Source: Orientallactaga sibirica
Lineage: Eukaryota > Chordata > Mammalia > Rodentia > Dipodidae
Reading direction: 5' to 3'
DNA length: 64,000 bases
Assembly: GCA_036365145.1 (NCBI GenBank)
Contig: JAEOAD010002183.1
Coordinates: 4,241,501 to 4,305,500 of the forward strand
The stretch's first letter is position 1. Each line of letters starts with the position of its first letter. A program made the position numbers and the translations under genes. The notes under the pieces are model-generated. The model did no database searches. It was not told the origin of the DNA and saw only the letters and a program-made list of their open reading frames with translations. This document shows, one piece after another, positions 1 through 12,592 of this stretch.

Positions 1-334
1 CTTCTCTAACCAGAAGTGAGAGTAGCATTAATATGTGAATATGAACATTAAGTGTAGTGCTTTCAGGGCAGCTTGGTGGGAATAAAATATACATTTAGTC
101 AGACAAGAGCAGGCTGTATACCCCTAATGCTTATGACCCCCCCCCCCGCCATAGACTTTTGCTTAGGTTTTTTCAGTACCCGGTATGTATTCCCTTCCAT
201 AGAGAGGGCCTTCAGTCCAATTATGAAGCGGTTGGTTACCCCATGAGTAGACATGCCACTATTGCACCCGTTCAGTCATTGGGCCTGTATGGTCAAACTT
301 GAATATTCAGTGTCCACTGTTTTCGCTACAGTTA
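1..334 (-). mobile_element. L1 3'UTR-like segment, minus orientation (cut by window edge)
   Basis: This stretch is closely similar to 22660-22990: shared phrases include GTGAGAGTAGCA, ATGAACATTAAGTGTAGT and CCACTATTGCACCC. The longer copy begins at 22239 with the reverse of a poly(A) end, so the family reads as an L1 3'UTR on the minus strand. A short C-run sits at about 138-148. It abuts a plus-strand ORF2 piece at 335, which suggests a 5'-inverted L1. Confidence 0.6.
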
Positions 335-1995
335 TAAAAAGTCTCCCAACTAAAAAAAGTCCAGGCCCAGATGGATTCACTGCTGAATTTTACCAGACAT
401 TCCTGGAAGAACTAACACTAATGCTTCTCAAACTTTTCCATAAAATAGAAAAGGAAGAAATTCTACCAAAATCCTTCTATGAAGCCAGCATCACCCTGAT
501 ACCCAAACCAGACAAAGACAGATCAAAAAAAGAAAATTACAGACCAATCTCCCTCATGAACATAGATGCAAAAATTCTCACCAAAATACTAGCAAACAGA
601 ATACAAGAATATATCAGAAAGATTATTCACCCCGACCAAGTAGGTTTTATCCCAGAGATGCAGGGATGGTTCAACATATGCAAATCCATAAATGTAATAC
701 ACCATATAAATGGTCTGAAGGACAAAAATCACATGGTCATCTCAATAGATGCAGAAAAGGCATTTGACAAAAATCCAACACCCCTTCATGGTGAAAGTAT
801 TACAGAAACTGGGAATAGAAGGAACATATCTCAACATAATAAAAGCTATTTATGACAAACCTACAGCCAACATAATACTAAATGGGGAAAAACTTGAAGC
901 TTTTCCTCTAAATTCAGGAACAAGACAAGGGTGTCCACTTTCCCCACTTCTATTTAATATAGTACTGAAAGTCTTAGCTATAGCAATAAGGCAAGAGACA
1001 CTCATAAAAGGGATACAAATTGGAAGGGAAGAGATCAAATTATCATTATTTGCAGATGATATGATCCTATACATAACAGACCCTAAAGACTCTACCAGCA
1101 AACTGTTAGAGCTGATAAACACTTTTAGCAATGCAGCAGGATACAAAATAAACACACAGAAATCAGTAGCTTTTCTATACACTAACAACAAACATGCAGA
1201 GGATGAAATCAGGGAATCTCTCCCATTCACAATTGCCTCAAAAAAAAAAAAATACCTTGGAATAAACTTAACCAAGGAAGTTAAGGATCTCTACAATGAG
1301 AACTTTAAAAAACTCGAGCGACAAATTGCAGAAGACACAAGGAAATGGAAAGACATCCCATGCTCCTGGATTGGAAGAATCAATATTGTGAAAATGTCAA
1401 TCTTACCAAAAGCAATCTACACATTTAATGCGATCCCCTTTAAAATCCCATTAGCATTCTTCACAGAAATAGAAAAAAAAAACCCTAAAATTCATCTGGA
1501 AACACAAAGAACCTCGAATAGCCAAAACGATTTTGCGCAACAAAAATCAGGCTGTTGGCATTACCATACCAGATTTTAAGTTATATTACAAAGCCATAGT
1601 AACAAAAACAGCATGGTACTGGCACAAGGACAGACAGGTAGATCAATGGAACAGAGTAGAAGACCCAAATATTAATCCAGGCAGCTCAGCCACCTGATTT
1701 TTGACAAAAATGCCAAAAATATTCATTGGAGAAAAGATAGCCTCTTTAAAAAGTGGTGTGGGGAAAACTGGATATCTGTATGTAAAAGGATAAAAATAGA
1801 TCCTTGTCTCTCTCCACACACGAAAGTCAACTCCAAATGGATCAGGGACCTTAATATCAGACCTGAAACTCTGAAACTGCTAGAGCAAAAGGTAGGGGAA
1901 ACCCTTCAACATATTGGCATAGGCAAGGACTTTCTGAATATAACCCCAATTGCTCAGGGAATAAAACCACTAATCAACCTCATAAATAAATATTT
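335..1995 (+). mobile_element. L1 ORF2 fragment (reverse transcriptase to near C-terminus), dead
   Basis: Translation shows the classic LINE-1 reverse transcriptase: [14 protein letters not shown] near 355-400, NYRPISLMN near 535, the palm motif FADDMILY near 1050-1072, then [15 protein letters not shown] thumb sequence and the C-terminal region to about 1990. The frame breaks near 770 after an A-run, again near 1480 in another A-run, and further breaks follow, so no functional protein is made. The endonuclease part is absent. It is a dead retrotransposon remnant. Confidence 0.85.
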
Positions 1996-2105
1996 TTTAA
2001 AAATATTTTTGAAAATTAAGTAAAATACTCTTAGAGCTCATGAATGATTTCTGAATGGATGCAGAAAAATCACTTGTATTTCTTTCTTTCTTCCTTCTTT
2101 TTTTC

Positions 2106-2252
2106 TTTTTTGATTTTTGAGGAAGGGTCTCACTCTAGCCCAGGCTGACCTGGAATTTACTATGTAGTCTCAGGGTGGCTCAAACTCACAGTGATCCTCC
2201 TACCTTTGCCTCCCAATTGCTGGGATTAAAGGAGTGCACCACCACACCCGGC
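2106..2252 (-). mobile_element. B1-like (7SL-derived) SINE
   Basis: The reverse complement carries the B1 landmarks: AATCCCAGCA-type box and GTGAATTCCAGGTCAGCC-like region, with GGGTCTCACTCTAGCCCAGG on this strand. The T-rich stretch at the left is the reversed A-tail. Confidence 0.75.
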
Positions 2253-2297
2253 AATCAATTGAATTTCTGTATATTATCAATAGTTATTTTTATTTTT

Positions 2298-2508
2298 AAA
2301 ATAATTTTGTTTATTTATTTGAGAGAGAAAGATAGGGAGGGGAGAGGGATGGAAAGTATAGTTGTGCCAGGGCCTTTTGCCACTGCAAATGAACTCCAGA
2401 TGTCTGTACCACTTTGTGCATCTGGCTTCACATGATCACCAGGGAATTAAACCCAGGTCAGCAGTCTTTGCAAGCAAAAGTTTAACTGTTGAGCCATCTC
2501 CCCAATCC
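2298..2508 (-). mobile_element. ID-like tRNA-derived SINE
   Basis: It starts with a reversed AAATAAATAAA tail and GAGAGA-rich segment and ends with GAGCCATCTCCCCAATCC, the reversed 5' end of the GGCTGGAGAGATGGCT family. Confidence 0.75.
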
Positions 2509-2568
2509 TGTTGTCAATAGTCTTAATAGGAAAATATGAAAGCAATTCTAATTAAAATAACATGAATA

Positions 2569-2787
2569 GGGCTGGAGAGATGGCTTACCAGTTAAGGCAC
2601 TTGCCTGCAAAGCCAAAGGACCCAGGTTCAATTCACCAGTACCCACATAAAGCCAGATGCACAAGGTGGCACATGCATCTGGAATTGGTTTGAAGTGGCT
2701 AGAGACCCTAGCATGCCCATTATCTCTCTTGCTCTTCCTGTCTCCCTCATTTTCTCTCTCAAATAAATATAAATAAAATAAAAATAA
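2569..2787 (+). mobile_element. ID-like tRNA-derived SINE
   Basis: The 5' end reads GGCTGGAGAGATGGCTTA, a B-box-like GGTTCAATTC follows, then GCCAGATGCACAAGGTGGCA, and the element ends in AAATAAATATAAATAAA. These are the family landmarks in order. Confidence 0.8.
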
Positions 2788-2898
2788 CATGAATAACAAA
2801 ATGTTTAGAAGGAAGTCTAACAAAAGTGAAAAACTTGCATTGTAAAATTTCAACACTGAAGGAAATTGAAGGTGACACATGTAGATACAAAAACATCT

Positions 2899-3136
2899 AG
2901 CCAGGCGTGGTGGTGCACACTTTGAATCTCAGCATTTGGGAGGCAGAGGTAGGAGGATCACCATGAATTGAAGGACGGACTGAGACTACATAGTGAATTC
3001 CAGGTCAGCCTGAGCTAGAATGAGACCCTACCTGGAAAAACCAAAAAAAAAAAAAAAAAAAAAGAAAGAAAGAAAGAAAGAAAGAAAGAAAAAAAGAAAA
3101 AAGAAAAGAAAAAAGAAAAGAAAAAAGAAAGAAAAA
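2899..3136 (+). mobile_element. B1-like SINE with long A/GAAA tail
   Basis: The body 2899-3042 runs from GCCAGGCGTGGTGGTGCA to GACCCTACCTGGAAAAACC. It is followed by a pure A run and a (GAAA)n expansion to about 3136, a microsatellite grown from the SINE tail. Confidence 0.8.
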
Positions 3137-3636
3137 CATCCATGTTCATGGACCTGAGGCCTTAGTATTGGTCAAATGGTTATACTCTCAAGTTGATCTA
3201 TACATCATTACACTTTAAATTTTCATGTGAAAAATCAATGGACATGAAATGGCTATGATATCCCAGTGAAATACCTGCACATCCTTGATAAACCAAGGTT
3301 AATTCCACATAGTCTCTTATTCTTCAGTTGCCTTCTCCCTTCTTCATCTTTATATGATTGCCTTACATGAAAGTATAGAAAGTATGAGTTTTCTCAATTA
3401 GAAAATGACTATTCTTGAGTCAAGGGCATATGAGTACAGCAAATCATAAATGTCAATCCCAGTCCCTCATTTTGAACATTAACTAGAAGTGTTTATTGAG
3501 GTATATGACATGAACCAGCATGTTTTTCTATGCTGATTTTACTACAGTTAGTTCAAACCAATGATAAAAAGTAACCCATAAGTGTTTTTGTACTTTTTCA
3601 TTCAACTCATGTCTGTATTTCTTCTCTGTCCTACAG

Positions 3637-3773
3637 GTACTTTGTCTTCCAAATTTACAAATACTGAAACTGAGAAATAACCCAATCACAGAAATTCCTA
3701 ATGACATTCGACAGCTGAAGTTCCTTAGAAGCTTCACCATTGCCTTTAACAAGATTAAGACTCTTCCACATGG
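3637..3773 (+). CDS. LRR protein (probably LRRC63-like), internal coding exon, LRR 1-2
   Basis: This is an internal exon of a split gene whose earlier exons lie left of the window. A pyrimidine-rich tract ending CTACAG precedes it and a GTAAGG donor follows it. Read from its first base it encodes visible residues 1-45 plus two bases of codon 46 (Gly). The peptide shows LPNLQILKLRNNPITEIP and then LRSFTIAFNKIKTLP, matching the 23-residue LxxLxLxxNxIxxIP type of leucine-rich repeat. The key leucines are residues 7 and 30 and the key asparagines 15 and 38. Such repeats form curved protein-binding surfaces; the partner is unknown. The identity as LRRC63 is from recall of a short LRR protein with a Cys-rich tail. 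LRRC28 or LRRC58 relatives are alternatives, so no symbol is given. That it is a real exon is near certain from splice sites and phase. Confidence 0.85.
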
Positions 3774-6710
3774 GTAAGGATTGTCTGGAATTATAAACAC
3801 AGGAAATAAAATGTTTTTAAGTCAGTAAGGAATTTATTTCCTTTAAAAAATTTTGTTAGATATGGACATATTTAGTATGTAAACAACACATGTTGGTACC
3901 ATCCTTTCCCTCCTCCCTTCCCCTTTTCTGAAGAGACCTAATTGGGGATGCAGGCCAACTCCATGGGATTGTGGGTCATGCATTATGGGAGGAGGGAGAG
4001 GCAATGTCTCTGTGCAAAATGTGCCAACTTCTGGCTCTAACAATCTCCGCCACCTCTTCTGCAAAATTCCCTGAGCCATGCTGGGAGCATTTTAAGCCTA
4101 CTTCAGTGATGGACACTTAGGACCCTCTGGATCTCTGCTTTGGTAGATGTTGAGTGTCCTCAGTGTATATCTCCTTCATCCTTGTGCTGATATCAGGTTC
4201 ACTGAGAAAGCAGCACTTGTGCTCATTTCACTAATTCTTCTGTGGTTTCACCTGGGGCCAGGGTGGAGTGTGCTGGGTTGTTTATCTGCTCAGGTCCAGC
4301 TACCATCTGAAAAAGAGAAGCAGATTCTCCAGCAAAGAGTGAAGTCAGCACCAGTTAAATGGGATAACTATTATTAATTTAGAGAGGATTTAAAGGGTGT
4401 ATACCCTGTTATAGCCCAAGATTAGTGGGAGCTTGAAAATGGAAAGCAGAATCATTATCTGGATATGATTCTGACTTGTTTCCCAGTTCCAGATATGGTT
4501 TCCTTTCCACTGAGCAGATCTATTAGCCAATCTAAGAGCAGTTGGTTACCCACCATGGCTGCGTGCCACTATTGCACTTGTGTAAGCATCATGTCAGGTT
4601 GTTTGCTTCTTAGTCACTTAGATTTTGAGTTGCTTGGACAGATTTTGGTCACTTCCCCCCAGTAGTTCACGTAGTGCCTTCCAGCACTAGATGGGCTAAT
4701 TGTCTGGCAACTGGCTCTCTTCTGGATTCCAACCAGGTCTCTCCATGGTCTGTGCCGACAGTGTATGGTGTCTTCAGCAGTAGGGTCTTACCATTAACCT
4801 CTGGTGGGTAAAGTTCTCTGACAGGTCTGCATTGTTTACTTGGGGAGATCTAGTAGGTCTCTCTAATCAACAGCTCATTGTGCATGTAAACCACATCTTG
4901 GTGCAGGCAATTACAGGCCAGCACCAAGGGAAAAGAAAAAAGAAAAAGACAGAAAAGAAAGAGAAACAGGGGAAATTTAAAGTTAAGTTTCATCTCACCC
5001 TCTCCAGAGCTCTTCGATTCAGGTCCTCCCCCTAAGGTCCTCTTGAGGGTACCACCTTTTAGTCTAACTTCCAAGATACAGGGTTTTATGGTACCAGTTC
5101 AATTTGGGTTCAGTTTTGTGTCCCCCCACCCTTCCTTCCCCCAAGCCCTACCCTCCCGATTGTCCAAGCCTTGAGATGCTGTTCAGCAACTTGGGCTGAT
5201 CCAGGTTCGAAACCACAGATGAGTGAGACCATGTGATGGTTGTCTTTCTGTGATTATGAGTTCACTTAGAATGATCTGTTCCAATTTCAACTATTTTTCT
5301 ACAAATTTCATTGTGTACTTTTTTTCTTACTGTTGAGTAGAATTCTATCATGTAGATATACCACATCTTGGTTATCCATTCATCGAATGATGGGCACCTG
5401 GGTTGATTCCAGTTTTTACCTATTATGAATTGAGCAGCTATAAATATGGTTGAGCAAATATCTCTGAACAGAGATGTAGAGCTTTTAGGGTAAATGCCCA
5501 ATAAGGGAAAGACAGGGTCTTAGTAACTCTATATTCATCCTTTTCAGGAGTCTCCATATTGATTTCCATAGTGATTGTACCAGCTTACATTCCTACCAAC
5601 AGTGAATGAGTGTTCCTATTTCGCCACATCCTCACCAGCATTTGTTTTCATTAGATTTTTTAATGTTTGCTATCCTTACTGGGGTAAAGTGGAGTCTCAT
5701 AGTTGTTTTAATTTACATTTCCCTAATGGTTAGGGTGTTGAACATTTTCTTAAGTGGGCATTACCCATTTGTAATTTTTCCTCTGAGAACTGCCTATTTA
5801 GTTCTCTGCCCCACTTTTGGAGTGGGTTGCTTGATTTTTTTATTGTTTAGTTTTTTGAATTCTTTGTAGATTCTAGATATTAGGCTTCTTTCAGTGGTAT
5901 AGCTGGCAAAGATTTTATCCCATTCAGTGGGTAATCTATTGGCTCTGCTTATGGTATGTTTATTTGTGCAAAAGCTTTTTAGCTTCATGAGATCCCATTG
6001 ATTGAGAGCTTGTTTAATTTTCTGTCCTACTGGGGTTTTGTTCAGGAAGTATTTTCCCAGTCCCATATCATGGAGAGTGCCTCCTATTTTTTTCTTCCAA
6101 TACTTGAAGAGTTTCAGGTCTTATATTGAGGTCTTTAATCCATTTAGACTTGATTTTTGTGTATAATGAAAAGGAGTTGAGGAGGATTCCCTGGTCTCTG
6201 ATTATGTGGAACAGTTTGAGAAAAAAATCACACAGTTCCCTCATATTCTGTTCACTTGATTTTTGAACTTAGCAGTTTTTTGCCTCCTGATCAATTTCCA
6301 TTGTCTTGTCTTCTGGGTCAGAGTTTCTGTCTTCCACATGAGTAACTCTGTTGGTGAGGGGTTCTAGAGAGGTTTTTATAATTTCTATTTGATTTTTGTT
6401 TTCTGTTATGTTCTCATCATGTCCATCTCTTTTTTGAGGTATGATTTCAATTCAAGTTCTGATTTTCTTGATGCTTTCCTGTAATTCATTCTTGCATTTG
6501 ATCAAGACTTCATTAAGTTTAATCAACTGGTTGTTGAGATCTTCCATTTCTTGGCACCTTCAATTTATTCATATCGCTTTGGAGTGTTCTAACATTTTCT
6601 TCAATCAAGTTAAGTCTACTGTCAAAAGCTGAATGCTCTAGGAGATGATTCTGTTCAATTTCATTGATACAATTTTTGGTTCTTGATGGTTTGCTTCAAG
6701 TTCAGTGATT

Positions 6711-6916
6711 TTTTTTTAAAGATGTTTTTCTGATATTTATTTATGACAGGGAGGGGGGAGAGAGAGAGAGAAGGAGCGTGAGAATGGGTGTGCCAGGGCA
6801 AACTCCAGATGCATGCGCCCCCGTGTGCATCTAGCTTACATGGGACCTGGAGAATCGAACCTGGGTCCTTTGGCTTCACAGGCATGAGACTTAACCACTA
6901 AGCCATCTCTCCAGCC
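6711..6916 (-). mobile_element. ID-like SINE inserted into the L1 ORF1 region
   Basis: It is flanked by direct repeats of CAGTGATTTTTTTT (at about 6703 and 6917), the target-site duplication of the SINE. It ends with GCCATCTCTCCAGCC. Confidence 0.8.
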
Positions 6917-7361
6917 CAGTGATTTTTTTTTTTTTTCAGGGTCTCATTGTTGTGTTTTCATCTTGGGAATGCATCTCTGTTGATTTGTCTATGATTTCAT
7001 TGGAGGCTTCCATTGTAGAACTAGGCATCCTTGGTGGAGATCTCTCAGTTTTCCGAATTTCGTTGGCTTTTTTGCATTGTTGTCTACCCATTTTAGGAAG
7101 ACTCTTTATTTTGTTGAGGAGGAAACAAGTTTTTGTCCTTTGGCCCGTACACCCTCTGACTCAGGTGAACAAGGATGTTGGTACCCAGTGGCCAGTCAGG
7201 ATAACAGAGCAAAAGGACTGATTCCACTGCTCACACACGGACAAGGCCTCCCCAAGCAAGGCACAATGGGACCTACCAGGACCAGGAGACTGGGAGCCAG
7301 GGAACAGAGATCTGGCGTACTTACCCTGCACCATGCCCTCCAGCACACAGACCTGGCTCAG

Positions 7362-7740
7362 GAGACATGGACCAGGCAACTGGGAGGAGCCAGGAAGGAG
7401 GGGTCTGGCCTACTCACTCCATACTACTGTGCCTGCCTGCACACAGACTAGTACAGGAACCCAGACCAGGTAAATGAGAGGAGCGAGGAAACAGGGGTCT
7501 AGCCTACTTGCTCCATACAGCAGGGCCCACCCACACACTGTTCGCACAAGGAACCCAGACCAGGGAGGTAGGAGGAGCCCAGATACAGGGGTCTGGCCTA
7601 CTCACTCCACACCACTGCACCCTCCTGCACACTGTCCCTGCAGGGAACCCAGAGCAGGGAGGTGGCAGGAGCCTGGAAACAGGGGTCTGCGCTACTCATT
7701 CCAGACCTCCAAGCTCACCCACCCTGCACAGCCCACGGTT
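7362..7740. repeat. L1 5'UTR tandem monomers, ~94 bp period
   Basis: GGAACCCAGA recurs at 7456, 7550 and 7644, exactly 94 bases apart, followed each time by CAGGGGTCTGGCCTACTC-like text. A more divergent copy starts near 7362 and traces reach back to about 7190. Tandem promoter monomers are typical of rodent L1 5'UTRs and fit the adjoining minus-strand ORF1. Confidence 0.75.
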
Positions 7741-8006
7741 AATTTCCTTTTTGAAAGCGACTGGAAGTGTTTTGGTTATTTAAGAACTCTCATTCTGTTA
7801 TAATTAGCTGATTTGCTTCTTACTATTTGCATTAAGAAAAATCCTCTCAGCTACAGAAAGGTCAGTATGGATCTAGTCTGGTTGTGGGTTAAATTGACTG
7901 GAATCATCTAAAGCAATTCAGGCAAGAGCCTTGTGCCCATCCATGGACATGTTTTGGAACAGAAAGCACTGAACTTGGAATTAGGTACCCTAGACCTTTG
8001 CCTTTA

Positions 8007-8240
8007 ATTTTTTAAAAAAACTTTATTTAATTTGATTTATTTATTAGAGACAGAGAGAGGGAGAGAGAAAGGGAGAGAGAAAGAGTGAGAATGGGCACAC
8101 CAGGGCCTCTAGCCACTGCAAATGAACTCCAGATGCATGTGCCCCCTTGTGCATCTGGCTAACATGGGACCTGGAGAATCGAACCGGATCCTAAGGCTTC
8201 ACAAGCATGTGCCTTAACCACTAAGCCATCTCTCCAGCCC
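8007..8240 (-). mobile_element. ID-like SINE
   Basis: The copy is full length with reversed tail, GAGAGA segment and terminal GCCATCTCTCCAGCCC. It is flanked by direct repeats of ACCTTTGCCTTTAA (about 7994 and 8242). Confidence 0.85.
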
Positions 8241-8521
8241 AACCTTTGCCTTTAAAGTTGAGGAGTATTTGCTGCATCTGTGCAGAGTAATTTGACCATT
8301 CTTGGCCTCAATTTCCTCATCTATAAATTACAGAGAATTACAGAGCTCTTCTTACATGTTATCTAAGAGCCTTTGAATTCTAAGAATGCTCATACTTGGG
8401 TGTGTAGATGGACTTCTTCCCACATACAATTTGCAATTAATTCCTAATGAAAGCCTTTGCCAAAAAAAAAAAAAAAAAAGGTACTTCTTTAACTAGAAGT
8501 TAAAAACTGAGTGTAGGTTAA

Positions 8522-8523
<2 letters not shown>

Positions 8524-8572
<49 letters not shown>
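8524..8572. repeat. (TA)n microsatellite
   Basis: This is an uninterrupted run of about 24 TA dinucleotides in intron sequence. An A run lies just upstream at 8463-8480. Confidence 0.95.
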
Positions 8573-8573
<1 letters not shown>

Positions 8574-8579
8574 ATATAA

Positions 8580-9780
8580 CTACATATGTAGTATCTACAC
8601 CTAAATTCATACTATATAAGCTGTAATCATAATTACATACTTTAAGTTGTCATAACTGTCACTTAAAATGAAAAGTTCTCAAGGTAACTAAGATCTGATC
8701 ATAATTATAGAGTGAACATTGTTCAATTATGTATGGGTCAAATTACACAAACTGTTGGTTATAATAAAATGTTTTAAGATACATTAAAATGTTGGTATTT
8801 TAAATCAGAGTGCCACCCTTTCATTAAATAATATTGGTTATGTATCATACAAAGACAAATTAATAGTATATTGCTGTCAAAATGAAATTCAATGGAAAAA
8901 CCTTATTAATCTCAGAGAGGGCTTAGAGCAACATCTGACATATGGAAGCATTTGTTAAGTGAAACCACACCTTGAGAGCACTTACACTGTAAAGAATGAG
9001 GGTTGAACTCCTTATTAAAGAATTGTCAGAACTCTAAGTTGCTGAGCAGAATAGACCTGACATAGAGTGGCAGGATTTAGGAATGATTAATGGAAAGGAA
9101 CTGGGGGAAAAGTGAACCAAAAAACTGTGTGCTATACTTGAGCTGGTTCTGGCACATATAAATGGAGTGCCTTGGTTGTTACTGTGCTGATTCACTTTAG
9201 ATGTTATACTTTCATTCTTGTACTTAATTCAGCAGATGTGAAGCATCTATGTGCTCCTGGGAGCTTACCACCTACCATGAAGGGAGACAATTGAATAGAC
9301 AATTGAATACAATTAGTAAAGTAAAATTATGGAGATGTACATTGCAAAATGTGTAAATTCCAAAGAATGAGACATAATCCACTGTGGAGGATTAGAGATG
9401 ACTCCCCACATGTGAAGATATGTGATTAGGGGTGGGAGGTGAACAAGAGATAGTTGGTTCCATTGATGGGTAGTTATTTCTTCAAGCAAAACAGATATCA
9501 AGCTGTATGTATAATGTAAGTTGGAAAATACAAACTGTTTGTTAATACTGGATGTCCATAGAGCAAAACTAATACAGGAAGTCCATAGAGCAAATCAATT
9601 TTAGGTTACACTAGTGGTAAAATAAATGGATATAAGGATATAAATAAGGATATATCAGACTTCAAGGTGACCATTTGGGAACTATTATAGTAGTTGAGGC
9701 AAGAGATGAAGAGAACTTGGAACAAGCAGTGGTAGTGAGCACTGAGTAGAAGGAACAAATTGTTAAGAAATTGAAATAGA
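8580..9780. other. Unique intronic sequence, nothing recognised
   Basis: This is AT-rich sequence in the first visible intron of the LRR gene. I see no exon-like frame with splice sites and no SINE or L1 landmarks here. Confidence 0.5.
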
Positions 9781-9985
9781 TTCCCTTCCCCCCCCCAACA
9801 TAACTGACTGCTGCTCCCACAACACATAAATTACAACCCCATGGGGAACACCTGCAACCCCACTGAAGGAGTGTCCCCAACGGAATGGGGGCAGGAATGA
9901 GGGGAAAAAAGGTACCAATACATGATGTATCCATACAAAACATCTTGTTAATAATAATAAACATTAAAAATGTTAAAAACAATTG
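9781..9985 (+). mobile_element. L1 3'UTR end, plus orientation (short)
   Basis: A C-run with GGGGAACACC and GGAATGGGGGCAGG precedes an A-rich, AATAATAATAAACATTAAAAA tail-like end. It resembles the reverse of the L1 3'UTR starts elsewhere in the window. The assignment is by structure only. Confidence 0.45.
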
Positions 9986-10735
9986 GAATAAAATCTGCAA
10001 GACTTGACGGTAATGAGATCTAGAAGGCATAATATGGAAGAGTCAAGGTTTATGAAAGTCAAAGTGAATTCTGGATATCTAGCCAGAAAGAAATAATTAT
10101 ATCATGGAAAACATATTTAGCAAATATTTACTAAATACTAGGCTTTGTCCTAACAGTTGGATTTAAATTGGTAAGCAAAAGAGGCATAATACTTTCCCTC
10201 ATGGGACTTAGGATCCAAGATGGCATGCAGACAATTTAATAGACACAATAGATAGATTAAAAGGTAGATGATAGAAGCTACATGATAGATTGATAGATAG
10301 TATTCTATGGGCATGAATGAAAAGAAAAAACAATAAGATGTTGGGAGAAATATAAATTAAACCAAGTTGATATGGAAGTCTTATCTGAGGAAATGGCATT
10401 CAAGCAAAAACTTGAGTCCCTGCCAGACATAAGGAAGAGCATTCATGTGAGGTAGGTCAGAGCCTGGACCCTTCCAAAGCTGCCAGACACACAGCATCAA
10501 GGTGCAATGAGGAGGTAGCCCCAGATAAGATCTAAAAGTTCAGTGAGGGCTACATACTATGAAGTTCTAAGAATCATTTGAAAATTTAAAATTATATTTA
10601 AATTGAGAAAATTTATAAGATTAAAACTGAGGTGAAATGAAGGAGTGAACATAATGAGTTTAGCCTTAGATGAACATGTTTGTTTAGCTTGTGGAGTTTT
10701 CCTGGTTTGAATCTTTGTATTTTTTGTTGTTGTTG
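9986..10735. other. Unassigned intronic sequence
   Basis: No recognisable element or coding exon. A short (TTG)n run is at about 10722-10741. Confidence 0.45.
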
Positions 10736-10737
10736 TT

Positions 10738-10848
10738 GTTGAGACAAGGTCTTGTTTTATAGTCCAGGCTGACTCTGAACTAGTTATCTTTCCATCTCTC
10801 CCTCCAAAGGCTGGGATTATAATCAAGTACCACCACACACACCTTGGG
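10738..10848 (-). mobile_element. Diverged B1-like SINE fragment
   Basis: GAGACAAGGTCTTGTTTTA, CCAGGCTGACTCTGAACT and GGCTGGGATTATAAT are the reversed B1 landmarks, more diverged than the other copies. Confidence 0.6.
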
Positions 10849-10899
10849 TTGTGGTTTTTATCACAAAGTTCTATCACAGGAGAGTTTTGTGTTGGAGAC

Positions 10900-12590
10900 A
10901 AGGATTTTAAATAGTTAGAACATACTAATTGAAGTGAGGGAGAATGTGTTGCACAATCTTCTTATAGAGATATATCTGTGAAAGCATCAACACACTGGCT
11001 ACAGATGGACGAGAGGAACTTATACAGTCCAAGGTGAGAGGATGCTTCATTCACATGAAGACAGCCAAGTAAGTGAATTGTATCATACTACAATGATGGT
11101 CAACAGAGTTAGCAAAGTCAGATGAAAGCTAAGCACACAGTTGGAATGATTGGAATATAAGCCAGTTTGTGGTGGATGAGAGGATACAGAGGAGGGAAAC
11201 AGGTGATGAATACAGGCCACTCTGGAGAAATGTGGGTACCGTGAGAGGTTAAACAAAAGCCAAATGGAATGTGGGACCTTAGGAACATTTTTGCTACTGT
11301 TAGTTTGTAAAGACTTGGGCATAATCATAATATGATAGTAAAGAAGTCATAGAAAGAAGGTTGAATATATGAAGGATGACTTATGATGAACTGTGAGGGA
11401 CAAAAGTCAATGGATACAGGTGGAGACTTTGGTCCTGAGCAGGAAGAATGACCCTGACCTTCTAAAATGGGAGTCTTGAGGTTCCTCATCAATACACCAA
11501 TAAATTTGGCATATACCCAGATTCTTGTCTTATGAATTTAAAGAATTAAAGTCCACAGAGGAGGAAATACAGAGAAGTCCCTCCATTGGAATCTTGGAGG
11601 GACTAAAGGCCCATGTGGGAAAGGAACATCCCCACACAGGAAGTGGAACAAAAGGATGTAAGACTTTTGCCTTCACATTAGGAGAAAAAGCTAAAAGGTC
11701 AAATAGTAAGGGTCTTTTCCCTGCTCTGGTAAGAGGAAGGCCTACCAGAGCAAGGACATGGAGGTTCAGGAGTCAGGAGACATGAACAGCCAAGGAGATG
11801 GGTGACTACCGGGTTGAAAAGGCTTATCTTCTGTTTTCCTAATCAAGCTTATCAGTTTCTCAGAGCAAATGATTTTAGATTGACTGAGGTTATTTCAGTT
11901 GTGACTTACTGAGTGTTATAGATAGAAGTACAAGACAGAATCCTTGGCTTCCAGCACCTTATAAATGAATGATGTGACAAGTTCCAGAACAGAGGAAAGC
12001 AGAAACACAGGAGAACAGCTCAGCCAGTTGGAAAGAGTTCCGTGCAAGAGGCAAAATCTGACTTAAGATTTAAAATATGAGAAGACAATGAAGAGTCAAG
12101 TTGGGGTGGGGTGTATGGTATTCGAAGATCTGAGAATTGGTTAACCCAAGGAATTTTAGCAATAATGCCGGATCACAGGAGAATCTGGGATGGAAGAGTA
12201 GAGGGTGAGCCAGGCAAGTAGTCAGGAATGAGATCATAAGGACCTCTGTATGTCATGTTGAAGTACTATGCCCATGGTTTCTTAGTTAATAAACACACTA
12301 ATAATGGTTCACATTTTGTTTATATGGAAAGAGAAGGCATTTAAGAATAATGCACACACAGTTAGTGAGCATTAAGGATTATTATGCTTGGTATCATACT
12401 TGGCCTTTGAATTCTAGGCTTCGAGAAATAATCTATACTTCCATCTCGCAACCATGTAATTCCATGTTACAGAGCCATTGTATTGTTTGGATTTTAGTTT
12501 GGTGCCTTTCTTGAAAGAAAGACAAATGAAAGACACTTCGCCAGGAAAGTCTCAATGCAGTTGTTGATTAGTATCCTCAAATATCTATGT
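10900..12590. other. Unassigned intronic sequence
   Basis: About 1.7 kb of the first visible intron in which I recognise no SINE, L1 or LTR landmarks and no credible exon. Short open frames here lack splice context. Confidence 0.45.
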
Positions 12591-12592
12591 CA

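Larger units (their letters stand above)
3842..7740 (-). mobile_element. L1, minus strand, internally deleted but with 3'UTR, ORF2 end, ORF1 and tandem 5'UTR
   Basis: Reading on the minus strand, the order is 5'UTR monomers (7740 to about 7140), ORF1 remnants with coiled-coil coding sequence (about 7135-6240, with a SINE inserted at 6711-6916), the ORF2 C-terminus (about 6235-5170) and the 3'UTR (about 5170-3842). The ORF2 piece at 5794-6066 translates to GQKIKQALNQWDLMKLKSF, SRANRLPTEWDKIFASY and LISRIYKEFKKLN, the conserved end of L1 ORF2p. Endonuclease and reverse transcriptase are missing, so the copy is dead. It lies antisense in the first visible intron of the LRR gene. Confidence 0.75.

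Noticed and set aside
850..1275. 141-codon minus-strand frame
   Set aside because: It is the shadow of the L1 reverse transcriptase coding on the plus strand.
7077..7803. Several 90-124 codon frames near the LRR gene's first intron
   Set aside because: They lie in L1 5'UTR monomers and change frame between repeat units.
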